DNA from: Cylindrotheca closterium
Taxonomy: Eukaryota > Bacillariophyta > Bacillariophyceae > Bacillariales > Bacillariaceae
Reading direction: 5' to 3'
Length of the DNA stretch: 64,000 bases
NCBI GenBank assembly: GCA_933822405.4
Contig: CAKOGP040001792.1
Span: 62,001-126,000, forward strand
Numbering within the stretch: position 1 is the stretch's first letter; every line of letters starts with the position of its first letter. A program made the translations under genes and the position numbers. This document shows positions 38,930 through 49,658 of the stretch, one piece after another. The notes beneath the pieces were generated by a model that saw only the letters and a program-made list of their open reading frames with translations, searched no databases and was not told the DNA's origin.

Positions 38930-41900
38930 CCTCCGCTTTTGTGCCTTTGTCTGTCCCTACTTTGCTAGCACTCTTTGTGGGATTTGATAAAAATAGACCA
39001 ATAAAAAAGACCGCTAAGGAACTGAAGCGGCACGATGAGGACCTACTCTATTTGTCCCAAGATCTACAAGCCCATTTGTGGTGATCAAGTCAAGCTCAAG
39101 GCTACCGTGGGTGAGACCTCCTACGGTGTCACCACTTAACGCTTGGACTACAAAGAGTTGATGTCCATTCCCAAGTGTTTTGATTTCCTCACTACTATCC
39201 TCAACGATGTTGCGAAATCAATCATGATGAAGACAAAAATGGCAAGACCCTCAGAAAGCTTCTTAACAAGATCTGGGTGAAGGCTATGCCCATACAAGAC
39301 TGTCCGTTTGGGACAACCTTGAAGAAATAGAAGAGGATGAAGAGCCTTGGTCTGTTGAGACCTGGACAATCAAGGTCCGCAATTGACTCCTCACTAAAGG
39401 AACCCCAAAAGATGCCAATCTTGCCATTCAGCAACTCTGTGCTTGGACAAAGCCTTGTACAGTCTCAGTTGTAGCCAATCTGGCCTACATGGAGAGGATC
39501 AACTCGTTCCTACCCTACATGTCTCATGACATTGAGCCCCTCAACGATGACAAATTCAGCCGCTGCTTTTTCAACTGTCACCCCAACAAGTGGAAGGATG
39601 CCTTCCTTGAGAACAACACTGTTGAAGATGCGACCAAGCAAAGGATCTCATCATTCATGCGGCGCAAGGAGACACAGTCCGCCAAGAAAGAACAGGACAA
39701 CGTCTACAAGATGAAGCAGAAGAAGCAACGTTGTCGCGGTCTATCTGGCAAAGACTCGGATGAACCTGTTGCAAGGAAACAAAAGACCATCAAGAAGGAG
39801 AACGATATTCCCAAGGAGGAGTATCTCAAGCGTCTGAAGTAATTGGCCAAGTATGGCAAGGATTCGGACACTTGTACTCTCAAGCCCAACCACAAGACCC
39901 ACAAGATTCCAGAAGTGAATCTACAAAAGAAAAGGGCTCGCAATCTACCACCGTCATTGATCTTACTCCAACGAAGCAAGAGAAGACAAACAAGGATCCA
40001 GATATGTCCGACACTGAATCCAGCTCTGGAGGTATGTATCTTATTTTATTGAAACACCCTCACATCACATTGATGACTGCCCCATTGGCAGACTAAAGAC
40101 CTGCATTACCGAAACGAACATTTTAGATGGTCCCTCATCTTCCTTCACGGTATATGCAATGGCGGCAATGTCTATGAGACAATACATGAGAGAAACAATA
40201 ATTTAAGTAAAGAACTAAAAATGCATATTAGACCTGAAACGGTCGCAATAGGCAAAAATTTGCAAGGATCTCGTGCAAAATGTCTTGCTTGTGTTTTGTG
40301 TGACCCTGGTTCTGACAAATCATCTCATATTCACAGAGATTTGTTGCCTCCTGGAATCAACGGACAAACTACACGGCCTTAAAGATGAGAAGAAGCAAGT
40401 CGTGGATATCTCAGGAATCATTTTCCCCAAGTTTTCTCCCACGCAAAAGGTTGATAACATTTTTAAGGCGCTTGTTTTCAATACACCTTCACAAAACGAT
40501 ATCATCTTGGGAAATGACATCCTGATTCCCCTTGGTATCGATGTTCTTCCCTCAACGCAAACCATCAAGTGGTTGGACAAACGCATACTGTGGAAACCAG
40601 ATCCTATTCTCACAAAGCAACCGTCCAAACCAAACAAAGAGTCATCACTGATGATGGCCCAGCAGGCCAAAGCACATTGCTTCCATTACAACCCCGATCA
40701 AGAGCTCAACAATTTCATTGACGACCGCATTGATTGACAAGTCAAAATACAATCTAGTCCCATTGGACAATGTTGCCAAGCGACAAGCGCATCTCACCAA
40801 GTTGCAACAAGTAGATCTATATAATGTATTCAAAGATTTTGAACCCTTGTTCAATGGCAATATTGTTCGCTCTGGCAAGCTAGGTCCTTTCAAAGGTCCC
40901 AAAGCTTAGAGCTGCTTCCTGAAGCAAAGCCTTTTCAAAGCAGACCATACTCGGTCCCCAAAGCCCATGAAGAAGTCTTTAAACAGACACTCAACAAAAT
41001 GGTTGAAAGGGGTATTCTGGAACCATGTGGTCCAATGGACTACTTATCACCTATGGCTGGCTTTCAGAAAGATAATCAAATCAGACCTTAAGTAAATATA
41101 AATTACCACAACAGACAACCAGTTGGGCTACATCTACCTCCTATTGGACTCCACCATGGTGAAAATTTTTGGAACTGAGTTGCGGGATCTATCCAACACA
41201 TACCCCCCTCGCCCTCCAGCAAGTGCGAGGATCAATGATCACTCTGATGTGGAGCTAGGATCGCTGATCTACCGGACACACTCTATTTTGGTCCAGTTTT
41301 GAACAAAAATGGTCTCCAACCAAGGATCCAACTCATTCAAACAGCCTCCAGAGCTGGAACAAAGTTACCACTTCTGCCTGTGATGTCTAATGGAGTGGAT
41401 TGGTGCTAAGTACGGTGTGAGAATTGTGATTTCTGCCAAAGATTACTACAATGTTGCTGGCTTGCCAAAGAGTACTGCATTGGAGACTCTTCCTTGAAGA
41501 TTTCCATCCAATTTTCCATTACATCAAAGGCTCTAAGAACGTAATGAAGACTTTCGATGTCATCTTCACAATGGCAGAATGTGCACCCAAAGGATCCTAT
41601 CAAGGAGGACTACCAATCGTATTCCCTATTCAAGACAGGAGCATCCAATGCTCAGCAATTGCCTGATGATCCATTAAGTTCATTTTATTCAGTGGCCCAC
41701 ACTCAATTGCTTTGTACACCTGCCTGTCCAGGATAGTCTACCTTTTCAACTAGACTTTCATTCCATCGCCAAAGCTTAGGCTGAGGCAAGCCAAGCCACA
41801 AAACTATGAAGTCCAAGTCTATTGTTATGTTAAAGACAATGAAGCCTCTCTAAAGATCTATTTGCCAAATTAAATGATTCAACCAACCATTCGTTGGTAT
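38930..41900 (+). mobile_element. Degenerate Ty3/gypsy-type retrotransposon
   Basis: Plus-strand fragments follow the usual gag-pol order. A gag-like basic ORF lies at 39489-39842, with a knuckle-like KYGKDSDTC just after. A protease region at 40270-40600 has a DPGSDKS active-site-like string and ILGNDILIPLGID. The start of reverse transcriptase at 40910-41095 has PYSVPKAHEEVF, then NKMVERGILEPCG. The end of RNase H at 41451-41560 has LHWRLFLEDFHPIFHYIKGSKNV. Between the last two, most of RT and RNase H is deleted. Stops and frameshifts occur throughout, and no integrase or matching pair of LTRs was found. The element is dead. Confidence 0.75.
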
Positions 41901-42359
41901 CACGTGTCAGAAATATGAGAATACAACTAGCTGTGGGTGCCTCAACGCCCCTAGTTCTTGATTCTCTCCTGAAATAGGATCGTCGGCGGCTAGGGTATTA
42001 GCTCCTGTATCAATAACAATCTATCAATACTATAGCAAACCATACATCAGTATTACTATTAATTCATATCCATTTAGGATTCTGTTCGGATTGCGAGCTG
42101 AATCGTATTGCCTTCAGATCTGGAAATATTCACAGATCCCAATAGGATTCGCATTGCTCTTTCCCTAGACCTCCGTATCGATTCAACACAGAGTGTCGAA
42201 AGGGATAAAATGTCCTGTTTTGCTTCCATAAGAAAGCTCTCCAAACTTCCCAGAATATTCTAGAAGCATGGCGTCTGCGCTTCTCTATATTCCTTTCAAT
42301 CGTATGGTCCTTTTAGTCATACGGGAACACGCAATTTGAATATTTCCAGTGAAGCAACG
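41901..42359. other. Spacer, possible LTR remnant
   Basis: From about 41932 the sequence begins TGTGGGTGCCTCAACGCCC, which could be the start of an LTR, but no terminal CA with a target duplication and no second copy was found. No gene recognised. Confidence 0.25.
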
Positions 42360-42881
42360 ATGAATGAATACAAGTACTTCTACTATCGACTTTGTGTTGG
42401 TCAACAGGAGCTTGGAGAAGTAGACCGAGTCAAGTGGACAAGGAGTGAACACGAAAGTAGAGATGTTGGAGAGTTGCGTGAATCAATTTACGAACGCAAC
42501 AGGCGCAGTTATTGCCAACATTGCGATGCAAGAAACCTCAGTGTTTATGCAAAGGACACCACAGTGGAAAGCTATGAAACCGAGCAACCCCTTGCGATTG
42601 ATGTTTCACTCAATGACTCCAAAATTCAGGGAACACCCACGGCGTTGCCTCTCCTGGTGGTTGTATCCGCACCCACGCCACTAATTCCGGCAGCAAACGA
42701 CGCGATTGATTTGGTGAATGATGGAGTAAGCACACACAAAAATGCAGCTTCGGAATCTAGGTTCACGTATATTCAAAATTTGCATTTGACGGTGATGACA
42801 CCGATGATGATCCAGACTTGGTCCTATACAAACTCTGTCTTGGTGGCAAGAAGGCTGTGGCAAATGCAAAGCATCTTCTGA
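42360..42881 (+). CDS. Crinkler-like header domain ORF, probably decayed
   Basis: The frame opens from a TTG at 42336; the first ATG is at 42360. The first ~100 residues resemble the ubiquitin-like header of Crinkler-type proteins: a short strand, then DVGELRESIYERN (helix), CDARNLSVYAKDT (strand with the Leu-x-Val-Tyr core) and LPLLVVVSAPTP before a linker. In the family this part serves for trafficking, with an NTPase or nuclease after it. Here the frame ends at 42881, and a better-looking frame (42818-43162) starts in another phase, which suggests a frameshift. Expression and function are doubtful. Confidence 0.45.
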   Translation: MNEYKYFYYRLCVGQQELGEVDRVKWTRSEHESRDVGELRESIYERNRRSYCQHCDARNLSVYAKDTTVESYETEQPLAIDVSLNDSKIQGTPTALPLLVVVSAPTPLIPAANDAIDLVNDGVSTHKNAASESRFTYIQNLHLTVMTPMMIQTWSYTNSVLVARRLWQMQSIF

Positions 42882-43162
42882 ATAGTCTTTTTGACACAAC
42901 AGTTGCCGATAATCTCCCAAACACTTTTGCAAAACGGCAGCCATTCCGAGCTATTCGTGTTTTCCTTACCCGTAGAAAGAAGAGGCTGAGGGAATTCGAT
43001 GGTCACTACAGTAACTCCCAGGATCGCAATTCCAAGTGTCCTCCTCGCGGAGCAGACAGGAGTCCAGTGAATGACCCTAGAGCGCTGACCCCTCAGCAAC
43101 AAGAGGTCGCCCCTCCGAGAATAACGAAGGTGGCAATTGTTCGGATAGAGAAAGAAGTATGA
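42818..43162 (+). pseudogene. Shifted-frame continuation of the header ORF
   Basis: The frame begins within an acidic stretch (FDGDDTDDDPD) and continues LVLYKLCLGGKKAV to a Lys/Arg-rich end. It overlaps the end of the header ORF in a different phase. It is the likely original continuation, but no domain is recognised. Confidence 0.3.
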
Positions 43163-43599
43163 GCATGGCGGATTCGCAGAGCTTGTTTGCGCCCCCCGCT
43201 AGTCGAGACGTGGGAAGCGAGCTTGACCTACTCGATATGGTGGACGAAAGTGAAAAGTGCGAAATAGTTCGATCGTTTGCCGCCAAGCACATCGTTCCTT
43301 ACATGTACAGCAGTTAGGAAGTTTGAACAATGATATCCAAAGTGGTTTCTCCAGTCTGCCTACTGTAGGATGTGTGTTGATGTTATTATGGCGATCGTTG
43401 TTAGGGGGACAATGTAAGAAGGTGGATGTATGATATTAATGGGGTTTGTGTCATATGGCGGCGAAAATAACAGTGACGTTATGAAGGAAGAGGAATACAA
43501 ATGATCCATGAAGGACAGTAAAATAAACTGCACAATGTCTTTCTAGTGGTTGTCATTGTGGTATGTATAAGACCATTCATTCACAATGTGGACTTGAGT
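43163..43599. other. Intergenic spacer
   Basis: Sequence between the decayed header ORF and the 3' end of the importin pseudogene. No gene or repeat recognised. Confidence 0.4.
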
Positions 43600-46260
43600 C
43601 AAGCTGCGGGCGACCGACCACAATCGTACGGACAAGGGTTTGTTCTAATTGTCAGTTCTTCAAACGAAGGGAGATTCGCCTGTTGCACCATGTCTTGAGG
43701 TAGGCTACTACGCATGAGTTTCAAAATAATAACTAGATTCTCACACGTTCCAGGTGATACAATTTCTTCACCATCGCTGACAGCAGACAACACTTGACCG
43801 GCGATTTGACGCAATTTGACAGCACCTCCCAATATACTCGTGTGATGCGCTTTCGTCGTGCCAAACAGGCAACCATAGCTTGCATACATCTTTGAACAAG
43901 TGCTTGAGCATTGTTTAAAGAGAAGCGACCCACAATTTCGCGATGAAATACACTATCATTGCAGTATTGATGAACCACAAATAGAATCTCGCTCAATGAA
44001 TCAGATAGGGCGTATAGAGATTCATGTCGTTTCTTGTTTTGCTATAGATGTTGCAACACCAGGGAGATATTTCTGCGGAATATGCATACCTCCCGAATTT
44101 GCCCTTGCGGCGCAAGCCGCTTCATAAACAGCGGCAAGGGTTTGAGCCGATGTACTGCGAACATCTGCTGAGTATGGAAAGTTCAATAGCGGTAAAACAG
44201 TGTCTGGTGACATTTGGGCATATGGGCCAAAGAGTGCACCCAAAGCCTTGGCATGCTCATAGACCGCACGAATATCTTGGGACTTTTCCTCAATCCTGCT
44301 AGCATTGATGGTTACTTTCGTAACTCCTTTTCCAGGAACCGCCACAGTGATGCTGTTTGTGTCGTTACCCATTTAGTATTCTTTGCTGCTCCCAAAACCA
44401 GATTCGTTGGCCTCCTATGCCCAGCAAGAGTGACGAGTTAGGTGTCATTGCCAAACAAAAATGCTCCAAGCACCAATATGACTTACCGTAATTGAGATGT
44501 CGTCTTCTTCTTTAGCTTTCTCTAATAAGATTGGTAAAACAACGTCAACGAATGGAGCTAACTCTTCCCCCAAGACAGATGCCACTCTTGCGCATGCTGA
44601 CAAGAGTTGTTCCAGAGGAATATGAGTATTTGCCCGTGACTGTAACACAGGAAGAATCCAGGACAAGAGTTGTTTCGCGTCGTCCCGGAATACCTCCAGA
44701 CCAACGGCTCTTCCAACAATAGTTGCAGCTTCTACAGCAGCTCCAGTCAATTCGATTATGGGTAACCGTGCAGTTAACAGAAGGCCCGGCATTACATCAC
44801 GATAAAAAGGGGAAGAACTTCTCTTCCACCGATTCTACTAGACACGCAAGTGCCCCCATCGCTCGTACTCGAGCTGTTATAGAGCCAGTGTCCGTTGGAA
44901 CTGGAGGCCAAACGACCGTTCATCAATGCATTGAGTAGGTATGGTAGAAATAGGTGAACATACTTCTCAGCATCTTCCACGTCGTCCTGTTCACCGCTCC
45001 CACGGCAAAATGATACAATCACCAACGATGCCATGGCCGAGACCTTGTTACAAGGAGATTGGACCGCAATTGCTAATCTCGCCAGAATTGATTTTGCATG
45101 TGTTTCTCTGATAAACGGGTCCGATGTCTCGCCCAGAATTCCTAGAAACCAAAGAGCTCTCCAATGCACTCGAAGATTGGCTGATTCGGACAAAGAAATA
45201 CCAGCTTGGAGCATGAGTGGCAACATGGAAACGAGACTGGTTGGGGTATACACGAGACCACATTCAAGCATTGTCAGTGCCGCTCGTGCGTGCTTCCAAT
45301 CCTCCGAAGAAAGGAGTTGCTATACCAAGGGCAAAGCAACGGTCATTGCAGCACCACCCAAATGCTGCAGGATACTCTCGAATAACGACTCCACAAATAC
45401 AGCCTCATCCTCGTCTTCTATAGCATCTTCCACCAGAGTCGCCGGTTCAGATGCCCATTCATCAAAATTCTCGTTGACTCCACTGGCAATGGGCGCGGAC
45501 TGGTACGGTTTTTGCGGCGATACTGTCGGCCAAATTTCGTGTGATGAGATTTCGCTTCACGCTTCCAACACTAAGGAAACTGGTTAGTATTTCCAAGGCA
45601 CTCAATTGGACAGAACTCGAATATTTGGAATTTTCCAAAAGTTGCATTAAGAGTGCAAAAAGGTATTGAGGACGACCTCATTCCCTCCCAACAGGGAAGG
45701 GCACTGAATGGTTGCTTGGCTCAATGCAGGATTTGATGGATTCCTCGTCTCGCATGGTCCCATAGCCTTGCAGCAAGGTGGTCAAGGATGCGTTGAGCGT
45801 TTGTGATGCAGGAGAGGCAGGATCCACTTTCAATTCGTCCAACTTGGGAAGTTCTCTGGAAAGGGATGACGTCTTGATGGTCGTTGCAATTGCGCCATTG
45901 ACGAGTAAATGGGTCCAGGCATCGAGCAGGCAATCGGAAGAGGGTGCGGAAGATTCCGAAATCAAAGATTACGATGACGGTGTGGCGGTTCTGGCAAACG
46001 CCATTGGAGCACGATCTGCCAAGTCGGCCAGCAAGCGTATGGAGATCAAATCTCCTTGTTTCAGAGCAGGTTCAATGAAAGCCAATACTTTCTGAAGTGC
46101 AGCATCGGTCGCCGAATCCGTACCAATAATGGAAAGTGTCGCACAAACTTGAGCTAGGCAGATCAATTGATTGACCAAGTCTCAGCAAAACGGGTGTCAA
46201 AAGCTGAATGGACGGTGATTTGTGGCCGAGCTGATTCATCAGTCCTTGCACCCGATCCAA
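43600..46260 (-). pseudogene. Importin-5/Kap121-type karyopherin pseudogene
   Basis: The minus strand carries HEAT-repeat segments in the order of importin-5 (RanBP5/Kap121) but in shifting frames. Disruptions seen: a one-base insertion near 46178, an in-frame TAA near 45970, a TGA near 45675, a frameshift near 45505, an in-frame TAG near 45325, a shift near 44905, an extra T in a T run near 44800, and another shift near 43830. One intron seems preserved at 44381-44486 (GTAAGT...AAAG). Recognisable parts include RVRAMGALACLVESVEEKFF with PGLLLTARLPIIE, and VRSTSAQTLAAVYEAA. The intact gene would import proteins through the nuclear pore; this copy cannot encode it. Its N-terminal third is missing or outside recognition. 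Confidence 0.75.
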
Positions 46261-46497
46261 AACAGCGAGTCTCTAATAGCACCCTGCTGGTATGGCCTAA
46301 TACTGTATCATCAATAATGATGGCAGTGCGTGCTTATTGTGCCATCGCATATTTGAATTTTTGAATTGATCTTCAAAAAACGGACCTACGGCCAGGCATT
46401 GATGACGACAGTAGTTTTGATGTCATCTCGATCACAACAACATCACCATCCCCGCACTCCCGAACTTTAAGTCATCAATCGTATCCGGTTGCATGTC

Positions 46498-47724
46498 ATG
46501 AGTTGTCTCCAGCTGCTTTCGATAAGCATATTGTGCCTTACAGCGACTGGTGCATTCCACTTCGACAACATCCAACTGGATAGGATTCAAATATCAGCGG
46601 GGAGACAACAGAGCCACGAACTACACAGCTTTTCCTACAGCAAAGGAGCCGATATTTGGCCACCTACCAATGAAGATGCAGTTCGACTTGCGGATACGTT
46701 TCCCAATGGCCAGATCCCCTACTCCGCGGTCGTGATGATTGAACAGCAAGATATGACAGCGGCTCACCAAGCCGTCGAAGAATCCATCAATGGCACCTTG
46801 GCACCAGTGACCACCACATCGGGCAACTATCGCCGCGGCCTGAAAAAGAAATTGGTTCCCAGGAGCATCCAGCGAATCTTGAGACGAGCCGCTGCGAAAG
46901 AAGAAGTCGACTCTGAAGGCGAGATCATGGGTTTGGATCGAACGCCGATAGCTGTGGCATTGGCGTTACTGATCCGAGGTTTGGTTCGTCCCCTGGATAT
47001 TGGACTTGTGGCTTGTTTCACCACGTACTTGATCATGCTGGGGATGGTAGCCCGTTCCCCCCGACAGAATGGCATGGCTCCAATGGTCCCAGCTATTCCT
47101 CCCCAAGGACACGTTCCGTTCCTAGTTTCTAATCCGATGGGCATGAGTTCTCTGCATTCGCGAAAGTATGACATGTGGCTCAAAGTCGGGGTACTAGTTG
47201 GCTTGGTTGGCCCAGTATTCTATCTGTTGCGTTCGGCGATAAGCGCTGATTCGATCAATGCTATGATAATCGCTGGTCCCTGTGCTCGGTCGACCTTCCT
47301 TCTATGTGCACAGGCCATTAGTGAGTCTGTGGCCCGGAGAGTAATGGTACGTGGAACGGATATGTGTGGAACGTATAGCAGAATCTGCACCATCCGATCT
47401 TAACAGTTTTCTTGCTACAAATGCTAGGCACCGCTGCCCTTGAGAATTCTGACGCCCATTCTCTACAACACTGCACGATTAGGTTTCGTGTGGCATTGGA
47501 TGGCAACTTCCTTTGCCTCTTCCGCCAACCTAGCGAATCGTTCTTTAGCTATTGCTAATGGCGTTTATTGGTTTTCCAATCTGTTCTTTTTTTTGCTCCC
47601 CGTGGCGACTATGCGGTACATGAGAGCTCACTTCCTTAGCGTGGAAGCCTCTGAAGTGAAAATGAGGATAGGTATGGAAGAGTCGATAGGACTGGTCCCA
47701 AATCAACTGCATCCAGGAGACTGA
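46498..47724 (+). CDS. Plastid-type multi-span membrane protein, unknown
   Basis: Exons are 46498-47346 and 47428-47724 (GTACGT...GCTAG, phase 0), giving 381 residues. The start is the first ATG, with a signal segment ending ATGAF-HF, an ASAF-like motif. The mature part has four or five hydrophobic helices: IAVALALLIRGLVRP, IGLVACFTTYLIMLGMVA, VGVLVGLVGPVFYLL, then NAMIIAGP and VYWFSNLFFFLLPVA. A conserved-looking loop (PAIPPQGHVPFLVSNPMGM) sits between them. No known family is recognised. It is expected in the plastid or its surrounding membranes. Confidence 0.75.
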
Positions 47725-47949
47725 GGACTCTTTTTAAAAACGGAATGATAGCGTGATGAAGAGCGCAGAACCATCATCACGGCAAGCTATTGATTTCCTC
47801 AATAGCTGGTGCTATGACCGCAAAAAAATTGTAAACGTATAATGTTTATTATTGATAGGTATCTATGTGAACAGTATAGGAATGATATAGAGGACAAATG
47901 CATCAGGATCAGCTGTTGACATGTTGCCCGACTCGCACTAACGTCACTT

Positions 47950-48981
47950 TCAAAAAGAGGACATGATGCCCGTATTGAGGCACAGCCAAAAGAAGCCAAT
48001 CAGTGTGGACGAAGACAGAATCACACCTCGACAAGAGGCTATTTTCTTTGTTTGTATTCCTAACAGAGTTAGCCCATTCGGCTGCGCTGACTTTAATCGA
48101 GATTGCTTTTGAATCTGATCGGCAGCTTGTCCTGAATGCTCCTCCCAGGATTCCCATTGAAACTTCCCAAGCCGATCAGACAGTGATGGTGATGAGGACA
48201 CAGCTTGTGACAAGGAAGTAGAGGAAACGGAAGCTGCATCATCAACAAGGCAGTAACCATCATCACTGCAACTATTGCTGCTTCCTATGTCTTTCACAAG
48301 GACTGCACTATCATTGTCATCTGAATGTGCTGTGATTCGAATATAAGCCAGAAACGGACATTTGGCACGGAAATCTTCCACATAGTCCAAGGTGTAACCA
48401 ACCTTTGCGAAGCTAGGTGCCATATCATCCACAATGGTTTGAATCTCTTGGAAATATTCTTCTTGCTCCAAACCAGCATTCTCTTGGTTCCAGCACTGCA
48501 GCAGCAACTTGGTGAAAAATATTCCTTGCTTTTCCGGAAGACAGATGAAAGCCCATTTCGTAGAAACTGCCAACAAGGCAGGTATAAAGAGGAATAGTAG
48601 CTGTAGTTCACACACATCGGTTATGACAACAATAAAGAAAGTGATAGCCACCAGCCAAAGGAGCAGAAAGATTGCAAGATACTTTCGATTATTGTGCTGG
48701 TATTGCTGTTCATTCTTAGCCAAACGAGTACAGAGTAGGATCCACAAGGGACGGAGTTCGTTGTCGCTGGGATCCTTATGAAGGTTGTCTGATTCAGCAA
48801 GAAGTGGCTTCTCTTCGTCTTTTCGTAAAGCAGGTGAGAGGGCATGTCCTGTAGCTCCCTCCACAACTGGAACACTGATATCGTCATAGAAATAGTAACC
48901 AGTTCCCATGAGACGTTGGAGAAAGGATGCATTCATGGCAACGCGCACGGTATCCTTTTTTTCTTCATCGAAACGGATCAT
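47950..48981 (-). CDS. Two-TM protein of unknown function
   Basis: The frame extends upstream of the first ATG (48981) to a TAA near 49065, including a readable stretch (LPLPDLRTFKSRKTL). So either 48981 is the start or an upstream exon is missing from this model. The product has ~343 residues, a short N-terminal domain (RLMGTGYYFYDDISVPV), a double hydrophobic hairpin near 95-145 (YLAIFLLLWLVAITFFIVVI), an acidic Ser-rich loop and a hydrophobic C-terminus. The fold is unknown. Bases 48800-49090 have a decayed copy at 52888-53177 plus 54072-54100. Confidence 0.65.
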   Translation of the reverse strand: MIRFDEEKKDTVRVAMNASFLQRLMGTGYYFYDDISVPVVEGATGHALSPALRKDEEKPLLAESDNLHKDPSDNELRPLWILLCTRLAKNEQQYQHNNRKYLAIFLLLWLVAITFFIVVITDVCELQLLFLFIPALLAVSTKWAFICLPEKQGIFFTKLLLQCWNQENAGLEQEEYFQEIQTIVDDMAPSFAKVGYTLDYVEDFRAKCPFLAYIRITAHSDDNDSAVLVKDIGSSNSCSDDGYCLVDDAASVSSTSLSQAVSSSPSLSDRLGKFQWESWEEHSGQAADQIQKQSRLKSAQPNGLTLLGIQTKKIASCRGVILSSSTLIGFFWLCLNTGIMSSF

Positions 48982-49658
48982 GATATTGACGTGCTGCTGA
49001 TACTGCAAGGTCTTTCTCGATTTGAAAGTCCTCAGATCGGGTAACGGAAGGTTATTTATGGAGTCGTTGCTGGTTTATGTTTCAAGATGTCGTTCCTATG
49101 CTTCTTCTTCTGCAATAACATTTGTGGGTCGTGGCTTTTTCTCATGATATTCATAACGATGTCGGTACTCGACGTACGTCCGCCTATCAGGTGACATCTT
49201 GGGCCTTTGTTAGTTGTTTGTCTTGTTGTTCCGTCTGGAATAAATGGCGGCGGTTTCCAGAAACCGTAACTTCATTGTTAGGCGCGGCAACTATGCCTAT
49301 CGGTATGCATGATTTGCACCGTCCAAAATTCCAATCTTGAATTTCTCACGCGTATCTTTTCATAATAGCATTGGCATAATAGATACTCGGAAATGTTTCA
49401 AATGCGAATGGTAATTGATCGTCGATGCACAGTATGATAAATATAATTTCAATTATTAGGAAATGGCTATTTAACGAATTCGATTCACGAACTGTATCTA
49501 CCCTATGTGAAGGTGGCAAGAAAAAAAGAAACAGGCATAAGTTCAAAGAGATTTTGTCCCCTCACGATTTGATGCATGTTGAGGTCACAAAAAAACTTTT
49601 GGCAAAAAGCGTATTTTGAAGATTCATTCATCGATCGATAAAGTACTGGTACGGTACC
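48982..49658. other. Divergent promoter spacer
   Basis: Lies between the two-TM gene and the VWD gene, transcribed in opposite directions. Its first ~110 bases are duplicated around the inverted-repeat element at 53-54 kb. GTACTGGTACGGTACC immediately precedes the ATG at 49659. Confidence 0.5.

Noticed and set aside
41932..42340. Possible LTR beginning TGTGGGTGCC
   Set aside because: No second copy at the other side of the retrotransposon relic and no target duplication found.
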